12,251 nucleotides of DNA, taken from contig DAOTTI010000068.1 in NCBI GenBank assembly GCA_034437795.1, positions 1 to 12,251 of the forward strand, written 5' to 3'. The position numbers and the translations under genes are program-made. The notes under the pieces were generated by a model. It was not told the origin of the DNA, made no database searches, and saw only the letters and a list, made by a program, of their open reading frames with translations. Position 1 is the stretch's first letter. Every line of letters starts with the position of its first letter. This document shows positions 1-6,471 of this stretch, in pieces. The stretch is from DAOTTI01 sp034437795. Lineage in GTDB: Bacteria > Chloroflexota > UBA11872 > UBA12225.

Positions 1-15
1 CCCGCCGCCCCACCG

Positions 16-215
16 TGCGGCTTGGCCGCGTCGCCCCCGCTCCGACGCGGGGAGGGAGGAGAGACCTCACCCCCTAGCCCCCGCTCCGACACGGAGCGGG
101 GGAACGACGGCCACGGCTGTGCCGCTTGGCCCCGCCGCCCCCGCTCCGACACGGAGCGGGGGATGGGGAGAGGATGTGCTCCACGGCGGCCCTACCGCCC
201 GCGTTCCGATGCGGC
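16..215. repeat. Cluster of GC-rich hairpin repeats
   Basis: Two identical 25-bp inverted repeats lie at 78-102 and 138-162, exactly 60 bp apart. Each has an 11-bp arm (CCCCCGCTCCG) closed by the triplet ACA. A degenerate copy at about 34-52 shares the left arm, and a weaker one lies near 196-215. Copies at 16-50 and 120-155 also share the preceding segment containing GCTTGGCC, so the repeat unit is longer than the hairpin. No T-tract follows on either strand, so a classic intrinsic terminator is not supported. The cluster lies beyond the 3' end of the minus-strand gene that stops at 295. It could act as an RNA 3'-end stabiliser or be a REP-like mobile repeat; that is inference. Confidence 0.7.
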
Positions 216-240
216 GTCCGGCGCTGCGGCGATCCTGGGA

Positions 241-282
241 AACGAGGGCCTTGGCCCGGCCCCATCCAGTCGTGTGGCGCAC
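241..282. repeat. Dispersed intergenic repeat, copy 1
   Basis: This 42-bp segment beginning AACGAGGGCC and ending GGCGCAC aligns without gaps to 7939-7980, with 9 mismatches by eye. Both copies lie just beyond the stop codon of a gene and next to GC-rich hairpins, which suggests one dispersed repeat family. Confidence 0.55.
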
Positions 283-294
283 ATGTCGCCGGTG

Positions 295-909
295 TTACGG
301 CGCTCCTTCTCCTGCCGGCGCCGCCCCCTCGGCCGCGCCGAGCGGCCACGGGCTGGTCCGGCAGGGCTGGCCGAGATAGAGCCGCCCGAGGTCGACCACC
401 TGCCCGGCGTCGCGGATGAGCACGTTGGGGCGCAGCGCGATGGCGGTGCTGACGTCGCCGACCGGCCCGGCGGCGACGGTCAGGTACTGCCCCACCGGCA
501 CGCCGTCGATCCGGAAGCGCCCATTCTCGTCGGTTCGCGCGCCCAGCGCTGTGCCCTGCACCGCGACCAGCGCGGCGCCGGCCGGAATGGGACGCGGGAT
601 CGGCGGGCGCGGGATCGGCATCGGGCGCCCGCCGGCATCCGGTGCCGGCGGCTGCGCCTCTTCTGGAAGTGACGGCGCGACCTCCCCCTCGCCGGCCACT
701 CCCGGGGCGGCGAACGGCAGGGGCGCGCACCACACCACCTGGCCGGTCACCGAGCCGACGGTCGCCACGCCCGGGGCGGCCGACGCCCCATGCAGGCTGC
801 CGCCCAGGATGAGCAGGCTGAACGCGGCGGCGGTGCCGGCCAGGCCGGCGCCGGCGGCCACGCGCCGCGCGGGGGAGGCGAGCGCACCCTGAGATAGCTG
901 TAGACGCAT
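295..909 (-). CDS. Exported protein with carboxypeptidase-regulatory-like domain
   Basis: This 204-residue protein is predicted to be exported. Residues 1-45 form a signal peptide or membrane anchor: basic residues R19-R20 region, a hydrophobic stretch at about 21-38, and a possible cleavage site after GASAA (41-45). Residues 50-61 (ending VTGQVVW) look like the first strand of a CarboxypepD_reg-like beta-sandwich. The domain resumes at about 112-155 with GARTDENGRFRIDGVPVGQY, its typical core. Between them lies a proline-rich insert (about 78-109). No catalytic residues are visible, so it is probably structural or adhesive. The ATG at 907-909 is preceded by AGGAGGTG (917-924 on the complement) at good spacing. 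The stop is TAA at 295-297. The tail (183-204) is low-complexity. A housekeeping role is unlikely; the exact function is unknown. Confidence 0.75.
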   Translation of the reverse strand: MRLQLSQGALASPARRVAAGAGLAGTAAAFSLLILGGSLHGASAAPGVATVGSVTGQVVWCAPLPFAAPGVAGEGEVAPSLPEEAQPPAPDAGGRPMPIPRPPIPRPIPAGAALVAVQGTALGARTDENGRFRIDGVPVGQYLTVAAGPVGDVSTAIALRPNVLIRDAGQVVDLGRLYLGQPCRTSPWPLGAAEGAAPAGEGAP

Positions 910-935
910 TCCTGGACACCTCCTGCTGTTGAGAC

Positions 936-1124
936 GCCGGCGGTCGCCAGATGGTTCCGCCTTCGAGGCCCTACGCTTCTATGCTCGCTCCTACGAGGTG
1001 ATGGTGGCGCCGGCGGTCGCCGGATGGTTCCGGTCCTGGTGCGGCGTCGTGGGCGCAATCCGCCGCTCGTCTGCCGCGTCCTGGTGGATGCGGGTCGAGT
1101 GGTGGTTCCGCTCCTGGCGCGGCG
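936..1124. repeat. Three imperfect direct repeats upstream of the exported-protein gene
   Basis: A 24-bp unit containing GGCGGTCGCC and ATGGTTCCG occurs at 936-959 and 1009-1032 with one mismatch. A third, partial copy at 1102-1124 matches the sequence that follows the unit in copy two (GTTCCG, TCCTGG, GCGGCG). The middle copy contains the dyad CCGGCGGTCGCCGG. The block fills the gap between the start of the exported-protein gene and the stop of the carbonic anhydrase-like gene, both on the minus strand. It could be operator sites or decayed duplication. Confidence 0.6.
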
Positions 1125-1128
1125 CCAC

Positions 1129-1656
1129 TCACTCCTGGCTCGCCGTCCGAGCGCCCAGGTAGGCCTGCGCCAGGGCGGCGTAGCCCCGCGCGTTTTGCGC
1201 CGTGGCGCGCGCCTCGTCGTCGGTGACCTGGCGCAGGACCTTGCCAGGCACGCCCACGATCAGCGAGCGCGCCCCGAACTCCCGCCCCTGCGGCACGAGC
1301 GCATTGGCGCCGACGATCGACTCCGGCCCGATGGCCGAGCCGGAGAGCAGCGTGGCGTGCATCGCCACCAGGCAGCCATCCCCAACGGTGGCGCTATGCA
1401 CCACCGCCCCGTGGCCGATCACCCCGGTATCGCCAATCACGCAGGGCGCGCCCGGGTCGACGTGCAGTACGGCGCCGTCCTGCACGTTCGTTCCACGGCC
1501 AATGCGGATAGGCGCAATGTCCCCGCGGATCACGGCGTTGTACCAGACGCTGCTCCCCTCGCCGATGGTGACATCGCCGATCACCATCGCTCCCTCCGCA
1601 ATGAATACCCCCTGGGCAATCGTCGGCCAGCGGCCTTCAAACGGCAGAATGGGCAC
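1129..1656 (-). CDS. Gamma-class carbonic anhydrase-like hexapeptide-repeat protein
   Basis: This 175-residue, full-length member of the compact gamma-carbonic anhydrase family (YrdA/PaaY-like) should fold as a left-handed beta-helix trimer in the cytoplasm. Hexapeptide repeats run from about residue 19 to 135, including VWYNAVIRGD (37-46) and IGRGTNVQDGAVLH (52-65). His65, His82 and His87 have the spacing of the three metal-binding histidines of archaeal and bacterial gamma enzymes, so a Zn/Fe site is likely. A short C-terminal helix (about 143-168) closes the fold. Reversible CO2 hydration is possible, but many relatives act as acyl-CoA thioesterases or have no shown activity. The start is GTG at 1654-1656, with a purine-rich GAGGATGAAGG just upstream. 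The gene is divergent from the aspartate kinase, with 76 bp between them. Confidence 0.88.
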   Translation of the reverse strand: MPILPFEGRWPTIAQGVFIAEGAMVIGDVTIGEGSSVWYNAVIRGDIAPIRIGRGTNVQDGAVLHVDPGAPCVIGDTGVIGHGAVVHSATVGDGCLVAMHATLLSGSAIGPESIVGANALVPQGREFGARSLIVGVPGKVLRQVTDDEARATAQNARGYAALAQAYLGARTASQE

Positions 1657-1721
1657 AGTCCCTTCATCCTCTCGTTCCGCTTGATCTGCTCACTCCTCGC
1701 CCCCTCGCCATACCTTGTTAC

Positions 1722-1732
1722 CATAATCTCCC
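1722..1732 (+). promoter_or_regulatory. Candidate -10 element for a leaderless aspartate kinase mRNA
   Basis: CATAAT (1722-1727) matches the TATAAT consensus at five of six bases and ends five bases before the GTG at 1733. No Shine-Dalgarno sequence is present. A start point 6-7 bases after the -10 would fall on the initiation codon itself, which implies a leaderless transcript. No good -35 is visible. Confidence 0.45.
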
Positions 1733-3004
1733 GTGCCCGGCCTGATCGTTCAAAAGTATGGGGGGACCTCCGTCGCCAGCGCCGACCTGATCAAGAGCGT
1801 GGCGCGCCGCGTCGCCGCGCTCCACGACTCCGGGACCAAGGTCGTCGTGGTCGTCTCCGCCATGGGCGATACGACCGACGAGCTGCTGGCGCTGGCCAAG
1901 CAGATCACCCCCGAGCCGAGCGACCGCGAGCTGGCCCTGCTCTGGTCGACGGGTGAGATCGTCACCTGCACGCTCTTGACCATGGCGCTGCACGCCATGG
2001 GGTATCCGGCCACGGCCCTGACCGGCTTCCAGGCCGGGATCCGTACCAGCCCCGTACACACCAGGGCCCAGATCCTGGACGTCGATCCGACGCGGATCCT
2101 GCGCGAGCTGGAGCGGGGCGCCATCGTGGTCGTGGCCGGCTTCCAGGGGTGGACGGATGAGATGGACATCTCCGTCCTGGGGCGCGGCGGGTCGGATACC
2201 ACGGCCGTCGCCCTGGCCGTGGCCCTGCAGGCGGACCGCTGCGAGATCCTGAAAGACGTGGACGGCGTCTTCACCGCCGATCCGCGCATTGTACCCGAGG
2301 CGCGCCAGCTGGCCTTTATCTCCTATGAGGAGATGCTGGAGCTGGCCCGCGCCGGCTCGCAGGTGCTGCACCCGCGGGCGACGGAGCTGGGCGAGGCCTA
2401 TCACATGCCCATCATGGTGCGCTCCAGCTTCCACGAGGCGCCCGGCACCATCATTGTGCGAGGTGATGACATGCCACTGGAGGGACGCCAGCGCGTGCGC
2501 GCAATCGCCCACGATACCGACGTCGGGCGCATCACCATCGTCGGTGTGCCCGACCGTCCCGGCATCGCCTACGCCATCTTCCATCCCCTGGAGGAGGCGG
2601 CGATCAACGTGGACATCATCGTGCAGAACGTGAGCCACGAGAACGTCACCGACATCTCCTTCACCGTGAGCCGCAGCGACCTGGCCAAGGCCCTGCGGCT
2701 GGTGGAGCCGGTGGCGCGCCAGCTGGGGGCGCGCGAGGTCACCAGCTCAGATCACGTGGCGAAGATCAGCATCGTGGGGTCGGGGCTGGCGGCCAATCCG
2801 GGCTACGCGGCGCGGATGTTCGGCACGCTGGCCCAGGAAGGGATCAACATCATCTCCATCACCACCAGCGAGATCCGCATCACCTGCCTGATCGAGGAGG
2901 CGCACGTCCAGCGCGCCGCCCAGGCGCTGCACCGCACCTTCCGCCTGGACGAGCTGCCGGTGGAAGCCGTCCCGCCGGCCGGCTCTCCCGCCGTCGCCGG
3001 CTGA
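1733..3004 (+). CDS. lysC: Aspartate kinase (aspartokinase), alpha/beta type with two ACT domains
   Basis: Aspartokinase phosphorylates L-aspartate with ATP, the first step to lysine, threonine, methionine and diaminopimelate. The 423 residues match the usual length of the Corynebacterium/Bacillus LysC type. The kinase domain begins with KYGGTSV (8-14) and carries VVVSAMGDTTDELL (39-52) and GRGGSDTTAVALA (150-162), the signature region. Two ACT domains follow (about 265-340 and 343-410), with QNVSHENVTDISFT (298-311) and SITTSEIRITCLI (375-387) at the positions that form the allosteric sites. Feedback control by lysine and/or threonine is therefore expected. The start is GTG; no ribosome site precedes it, but a -10-like hexamer does. 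An in-frame internal start at residue 247 may give a separate beta subunit. No other lysine-pathway gene is adjacent. Confidence 0.96.
   Translation: MPGLIVQKYGGTSVASADLIKSVARRVAALHDSGTKVVVVVSAMGDTTDELLALAKQITPEPSDRELALLWSTGEIVTCTLLTMALHAMGYPATALTGFQAGIRTSPVHTRAQILDVDPTRILRELERGAIVVVAGFQGWTDEMDISVLGRGGSDTTAVALAVALQADRCEILKDVDGVFTADPRIVPEARQLAFISYEEMLELARAGSQVLHPRATELGEAYHMPIMVRSSFHEAPGTIIVRGDDMPLEGRQRVRAIAHDTDVGRITIVGVPDRPGIAYAIFHPLEEAAINVDIIVQNVSHENVTDISFTVSRSDLAKALRLVEPVARQLGAREVTSSDHVAKISIVGSGLAANPGYAARMFGTLAQEGINIISITTSEIRITCLIEEAHVQRAAQALHRTFRLDELPVEAVPPAGSPAVAG
2460..2473 (+). promoter_or_regulatory. Internal ribosome site and ATG for the aspartate kinase beta subunit
   Basis: GAGGTGAT (2460-2467) is an eight-base match to the anti-Shine-Dalgarno complement and lies three bases before ATG 2471-2473. 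That ATG is in frame as Met247. Initiation here would give a 177-residue protein consisting of the two ACT domains, as known for LysC of Bacillus subtilis and Corynebacterium glutamicum. Confidence 0.6.
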
Positions 3005-3141
3005 GCGCCTCCCGCCCGGCGGTGAGCGCCCCCAAGCCAGTATTGCGGGTCGCCATTCAGCGTTCAGGGCGCAGGCTGTGAGAAGGCGTCCGCCCGGCAG
3101 GGCTCGCTCGCAGCGCCAAGGAGCAGAGAGCAGAAGGGCAA

Positions 3142-3178
3142 GAGGAGCAACGAGGAGCAACGAGGAGCAGGAGGAGCA
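3142..3178 (+). repeat. Reiterated ribosome-site repeat (GAGGAGCA, four copies)
   Basis: Four nearly identical units of 9-10 bp (CGAGGAGCAA and variants) run back to back up to the ATG at 3179. Each contains a GAGGAG Shine-Dalgarno core. The last core ends four to five bases before the ATG, and the others are stacked upstream. Confidence 0.75.
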
Positions 3179-4273
3179 ATGGCGTTAAGAGTCGGCGTCG
3201 TGGGCGTACCGTACCCGCGGGGCATCGGCATGACCCATGCCACGTGCTACCGGAATGACCCGCTGGCGGAGCTGGTCGCCGTCTGTGACGTGGCCAAGGA
3301 GAAGGCGGACGCCGCCGCCAATCACTTTGGCGTCAAAGCCTACTACAGCGTCCGCGAGATGCTGGAGCACGAGCCGGACCTCGACGTGGTGGACGTCTGC
3401 ACCGGGGGCCATGAGAACGGGAGCCTGCATTACGAGCCGGTGATGCAGGCCCTGGAGTACGGTAAGCACGTCCTGGTGGAGAAGCCCCTCTCCAACGACA
3501 TCCGCGAGGCGCGGGAGATGGTGGCCCGCGCCAGGGAAAAGGACGTCTACCTCGGCTGCAACCTGAACCACCACTTCACCGTCCCCGCCGCCAGGGCCAG
3601 GCAGTACATCGATGATGGCGAGATCGGCGAGCTGATCTACTGCGTGCACCGCATGGGGTTCGCCGGTGGGGAGCGCAGCTACCGGCCAGCGACGAACGAC
3701 CGCACCTGGGGCTATCCCTACTTTCACGCCAAGGCCTTCTTGAGCCACCCCTTCGGCGTGATGCGCTACTTCTGCGGCGACGTGACCCACGTCCAGGCCT
3801 TCCTGAGCCGGCCCAGCTTCCGGCAGCGGGCAGGCGACGTGATGCTCTCGGTCAACAGCATCCACGTGCGCTTCGCCAACGGGTGCATCGGCCATCTGCT
3901 GAGCACGCGGGGCGATACCACCTTCGGGCTGGGCGGCTGGTGGAGCTTCGAGGTGGGAGGCACGCTGGGCACCTTCTGTATCGAGAACTGCGTGGAGAAG
4001 ATCACCTACTGGCCGGCGCCTGGTGGGGGCGAAGGGAGCCGCCGCGCTGGCGGCGAGCCGGTGGTCACCCATTCGGGAACGGCCGACTTCGCGTCCACAT
4101 TCCCCGCGCGGATCCACGCCTTCCTGGAGGACATCACCAACCGCGTGCCCAAGCACAAGCTGCGGGCGTCGGGGCGCGACGCCCTGGCGGCGCTGGAATA
4201 CACCTGGGCGGCGATGGAGTCCTACGAGCAGGGCGGCGCGCTGGTGCGGCCGCATCCGCTGCCGCCGGTCTAA
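3179..4273 (+). CDS. Gfo/Idh/MocA-family oxidoreductase
   Basis: This is a 364-residue, full-length cytoplasmic NAD(P)-dependent sugar or polyol dehydrogenase-type protein. The N-terminal Rossmann fold (1-125) starts VGVVGV but has PYPRGIGMTH where a tight GxGxxG loop normally sits. The dinucleotide domain ends with the EKP motif (101-103), whose lysine is the usual catalytic residue. The C-terminal alpha/beta domain holds FLSHPFGVMRYFCG (188-200). His190 aligns with the catalytic histidine, but its usual partner aspartate is replaced (Gly193). A glycine-rich loop (283-292) precedes the C-terminal helices. The ATG at 3179 follows four stacked GAGGAG elements. It converges with the isomerase gene that stops at 4403. 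The substrate is unknown; a glycoside, inositol or keto-sugar is plausible. Confidence 0.9.
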   Translation: MALRVGVVGVPYPRGIGMTHATCYRNDPLAELVAVCDVAKEKADAAANHFGVKAYYSVREMLEHEPDLDVVDVCTGGHENGSLHYEPVMQALEYGKHVLVEKPLSNDIREAREMVARAREKDVYLGCNLNHHFTVPAARARQYIDDGEIGELIYCVHRMGFAGGERSYRPATNDRTWGYPYFHAKAFLSHPFGVMRYFCGDVTHVQAFLSRPSFRQRAGDVMLSVNSIHVRFANGCIGHLLSTRGDTTFGLGGWWSFEVGGTLGTFCIENCVEKITYWPAPGGGEGSRRAGGEPVVTHSGTADFASTFPARIHAFLEDITNRVPKHKLRASGRDALAALEYTWAAMESYEQGGALVRPHPLPPV

Positions 4274-4351
4274 CAGCAGGCCTGATGCACCGCGCGCGGG
4301 CGACGGAGACGGCGATAGAGGGGGCGCTCCGGCAGGTGGCGCGGCGCGCTT

Positions 4352-4374
4352 GCACTGCGGCGCCTGCCCAGTGC
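4352..4374. terminator. Weak hairpin between convergent genes
   Basis: GCACTG (4352-4357) and CAGTGC (4369-4374) form a six-base-pair stem with an 11-base GC-rich loop, midway between two convergent stop codons. There is no T-tract on either strand, so termination is only a guess from position. Confidence 0.25.
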
Positions 4375-4402
4375 GCTCGAGCTGCGTTTCAAGCGCCGGC
4401 GA

Positions 4403-5236
4403 TCAGAGCGCCTGGATGAAGGCGAGCTCAGCGCGGAGCTGCTCCGGAGTGGCCTTGTGCTCCAGATGCTTGGTCGCGTCGAGGGCTTTGACGCGGGCAT
4501 GAAAGGCGTGGGGCAGAGTGCCCGTGCCCACGGGGAGGTGGGCATCCTTACGCCCGCGGGGATCGCAGAGCCAGCTGTCTGACCAGTGGACGTGGGCGAT
4601 CAGCCCCGGCTCGGCCAGGAACTCGTCCAAGAGCCGAGCGGCTTTCTGCGGCTCGCCGGAGAGCGCGGCGTAGGTGGCGGCGTGGCTAGTGTCCAGGCAG
4701 AGGCGGAGCTCCTCTCGGCCAATGGCGCGCCAGAGGTCGAGCCATTCCGCGGGCGTGCAGCCGAAGATGTGGTTGACGGCGGTGCGATCCGCCTGCTCCG
4801 GCGGTAGCTCCTCAGGGATGCCGTCCCAGTAGTGGACGACATTCTCCAGACAGAGCTCAAGACCGGCGGTGCGGGCGTGGTCGACGATCTCGACCAGTCC
4901 CTCGACGGTGCGCTCCCAGGTGGCCTCGATGCTCCCGTCCCATCGGTAGAGGCCCATGGGATGGATGATGCCGCGGCGCGCGCCGACCCCGACTGCTCGG
5001 TCGATGGCTGCCTTGACGGTCTCCACCGCGTCACGCCGGACGGCATCGTCGGCGCTTCCGACGTTAAAGCGCCGGCCATCGCGCGAGTACGGGAGGTGAA
5101 CGCTGAAGAGATAGGGGGCCGCGAGGTCGGGCAAGGTGACGTCGCCATTGGCCTTGATGGCGCCCTCGACGCCGAGCCCGAGCTCGGCGAGCAGAGCGGG
5201 GTCGGTCTCGGCGATGGCAAGGAAGGAATACGGCAT
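4403..5236 (-). CDS. Xylose isomerase-like TIM-barrel protein (sugar phosphate isomerase/epimerase family)
   Basis: The 277-residue protein belongs to the AP endonuclease family 2 / xylose isomerase-like TIM-barrel superfamily. Barrel-strand motifs appear in order: SVHLPY (45-50), IIHPMG (90-95), LCLENVV (128-134), LCLDTSHA (179-186), HVHWSD (215-220) and HLEHK (257-261). Glu131, Asp182 or His185, His217 and Glu259 form the expected divalent-metal site. It would isomerise or epimerise a sugar or keto-sugar in the cytoplasm. The open frame continues upstream to 5680, but the ATG at 5234-5236 is chosen. AGGAG lies at 5244-5248 on the complement, homology starts at MPYSFLAI, and the upstream extension is arginine- and cysteine-rich non-coding-like sequence that would overlap the divergent gene. 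The gene shares a 272-bp control region with the next TIM-barrel gene. Confidence 0.85.
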   Translation of the reverse strand: MPYSFLAIAETDPALLAELGLGVEGAIKANGDVTLPDLAAPYLFSVHLPYSRDGRRFNVGSADDAVRRDAVETVKAAIDRAVGVGARRGIIHPMGLYRWDGSIEATWERTVEGLVEIVDHARTAGLELCLENVVHYWDGIPEELPPEQADRTAVNHIFGCTPAEWLDLWRAIGREELRLCLDTSHAATYAALSGEPQKAARLLDEFLAEPGLIAHVHWSDSWLCDPRGRKDAHLPVGTGTLPHAFHARVKALDATKHLEHKATPEQLRAELAFIQAL

Positions 5237-5301
5237 GTAGTCGCTCCTGGGCAGTATCCTGCGATGGCAGTGTACACAGTGGAGGCGGCGCTGCCGGCCA
5301 G

Positions 5302-5310
5302 TGCTACAAT
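5302..5310 (+). promoter_or_regulatory. Candidate extended -10 promoter for the isomerase gene at 5509
   Basis: TGCTACAAT is an extended -10 (TGn plus TACAAT, five of six to consensus). No -35 is evident. A start point near 5317 would place the two palindromes at 5322-5352 directly downstream, where a bound repressor would block initiation or early elongation. Confidence 0.4.
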
Positions 5311-5321
5311 CGGCCTTATCC

Positions 5322-5352
5322 TTATCGATAATGCCGGCCCGATTATCGATAA
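5322..5352. promoter_or_regulatory. Tandem palindromic operator pair TTATCGATAA
   Basis: The perfect 10-bp palindrome TTATCGATAA occurs at 5322-5331 and again at 5343-5352, with centres 21 bp apart, which is two helical turns. With one more base each, the two form 11-bp inverted arms around a 9-bp GC spacer. The AT-rich pair stands out in very GC-rich DNA and lies between two divergent sugar-isomerase genes. It is best read as two same-face sites for a dimeric regulator controlling both genes. Each palindrome also contains GATAAT, which could serve as a -10 in either direction. Confidence 0.65.
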
Positions 5353-5508
5353 CAACGGCACGGTAGCCGGCGCAGCAGCCGGCGACCCTTGGCATCCCAT
5401 TTCCTGAAGCCAAGACGGCTGCACCAAGAAGGTAGTCTGACCCGGTACCGGACGATCCTGCGGGCGGGAGAGGCAGCAGAGAGACAGCAGGAGGAGCAAC
5501 ACGGCACG

Positions 5509-6339
5509 ATGAAACTGGGAGCAGTCGCGTCCGCGCTCGTGACGGACCGCGCCCCGCAGGCGCGCACGCCGGAAGCCTTATTCGCTGCGGCCCATCGTCT
5601 GGGCCTGCAGCAGCTCGAACTGCCGTCGCGCGGGTGGGACGAACCCGGCTGGGTGGACCGCATCGGTGAGCTGAAGGCACGCTATGGCCTCGAGCTGGCG
5701 CTCGGGTTCGGAGACCGCTACATCGAGCATGGCGCCGCCCAGCCGACGGAGCGCTTCGCCGAATTCGTCGAGCGCGTCTGCCGGCCCCTGGGCGTGGCCA
5801 TCGTCGGTACGGCGTCGCATCTCCACGGCGGGCGCTGGCTCAAAGAGCCGCCCCTGGACGAGCAGCTGGACCGGCTGGCGGCGGCCCTGGCGCGGCTGGC
5901 GCCGGTGGCCGAGGCCGGCGGCGTGAAGCTGGCCATCGAAAATCACGCCGACTATCGTGGCCACGAGCTGGCATCGGTGCTCAAGCGCGTCGGCTCCCCA
6001 GCGGTGGGCGCCCGCCTCGACACCGGCAACGCCTACTGCGCGATCGAGGAGCCCGTCGCGGCGGCCGAGGCGCTGGCGCCTTACACCTTTGCCACCCACA
6101 TCAAGGATGAGATCGTGGAGGCCGAGCCCGGCAACCGCGGCCTGCAGCCTGGGCTGCTGGCCCTGCGCTCCTGCCCGCTCGGCGAGGGGCACGTCGACTT
6201 CCCGGCCATTCTGGACCTGCTGGCGGCGCAGGGTCCACTGGGCAACGACCTCGCGCTGACGCTGGAGGTGCCGGCGGCCTCGATCGAGCAGAGCCTCGCC
6301 TACGCCCGCACTACCCTGGCCCGATATCTCAGCGCCTGA
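5509..6339 (+). CDS. Sugar phosphate isomerase/epimerase, TIM-barrel (AP endonuclease family 2)
   Basis: This 276-residue cytoplasmic TIM-barrel protein has the family's typical length. Motifs: LGLQQLELPS (31-40), GTASHLHGG (100-108), LAIENHADYRGHEL (141-154), GARLDTGNAYCAIEE (167-181), ATHIKDE (195-201), PLGEGHVDF (223-231) and LTLEVP (250-255). Glu144, Asp171, His197 and Glu253 give the usual metal site. Relatives isomerise or epimerise hexoses, inososes or 3-keto-sugars. The start is ATG 5509, preceded by AGGAGGAG (5489-5496) about 12 bases upstream, a slightly long spacing. An open frame extends back to 5389 but begins within the control region and has no homology. It is divergent from the isomerase at 4403-5236, whose product is a distant relative, and both probably respond to the palindromic operators between them. 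Confidence 0.9.
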   Translation: MKLGAVASALVTDRAPQARTPEALFAAAHRLGLQQLELPSRGWDEPGWVDRIGELKARYGLELALGFGDRYIEHGAAQPTERFAEFVERVCRPLGVAIVGTASHLHGGRWLKEPPLDEQLDRLAAALARLAPVAEAGGVKLAIENHADYRGHELASVLKRVGSPAVGARLDTGNAYCAIEEPVAAAEALAPYTFATHIKDEIVEAEPGNRGLQPGLLALRSCPLGEGHVDFPAILDLLAAQGPLGNDLALTLEVPAASIEQSLAYARTTLARYLSA

Positions 6340-6359
6340 GCGCTGGAGCAGGGGCCGGC

Positions 6360-6407
6360 TGCCACTGCATACGGTGCCACTGCATAAAGGAGCAAGGAGC
6401 GATGTAA
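6360..6407 (+). promoter_or_regulatory. Direct repeats and a start-stop (ATG-TAA) element upstream of the binding-protein gene
   Basis: TGCCACTGCATA occurs at 6360-6371 and 6375-6386, 15 bp apart. It is followed by two strong ribosome-site cores (AAAGGAG at 6386-6392 and AAGGAG at 6394-6399) and then ATG 6402-6404 directly joined to TAA 6405-6407. The real gene begins 70 bases further on. The block could hold ribosomes at a one-codon ORF, or be the decayed start of a lost gene. The sequence around this ATG (GAGCGATG-AACC) resembles that around the true start at 6472. Confidence 0.5.
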
Positions 6408-6471
6408 CCCCAGGCCTTCTGCAGGTCCGTCTCGTCGACGTAGCTGCATCCGTGCACGAGGAGGCTGAGCG

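Noticed and set aside
78..162. CRISPR-like array
   Set aside because: Only two perfect copies with a 35-bp gap that itself contains repeat sequence, strongly self-complementary GC hairpins, and no cas genes.
22..672. Plus-strand open frame across the hairpin cluster and the exported-protein gene
   Set aside because: Its product is arginine-rich low-complexity sequence, and the opposite strand has a signal peptide, domain motifs and a strong ribosome site.
3185..4255. Long open frame antisense to the first oxidoreductase (356 codons)
   Set aside because: It mirrors a clearly homologous Gfo/Idh/MocA gene. High GC gives long shadow frames, and its product is rich in His, Val and Arg without recognisable motifs.
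5237..5680. N-terminal extension of the minus-strand isomerase
   Set aside because: The extension would overlap the divergent isomerase gene and its operators, has no homology-like sequence, and a good ATG with AGGAG exists at 5236.
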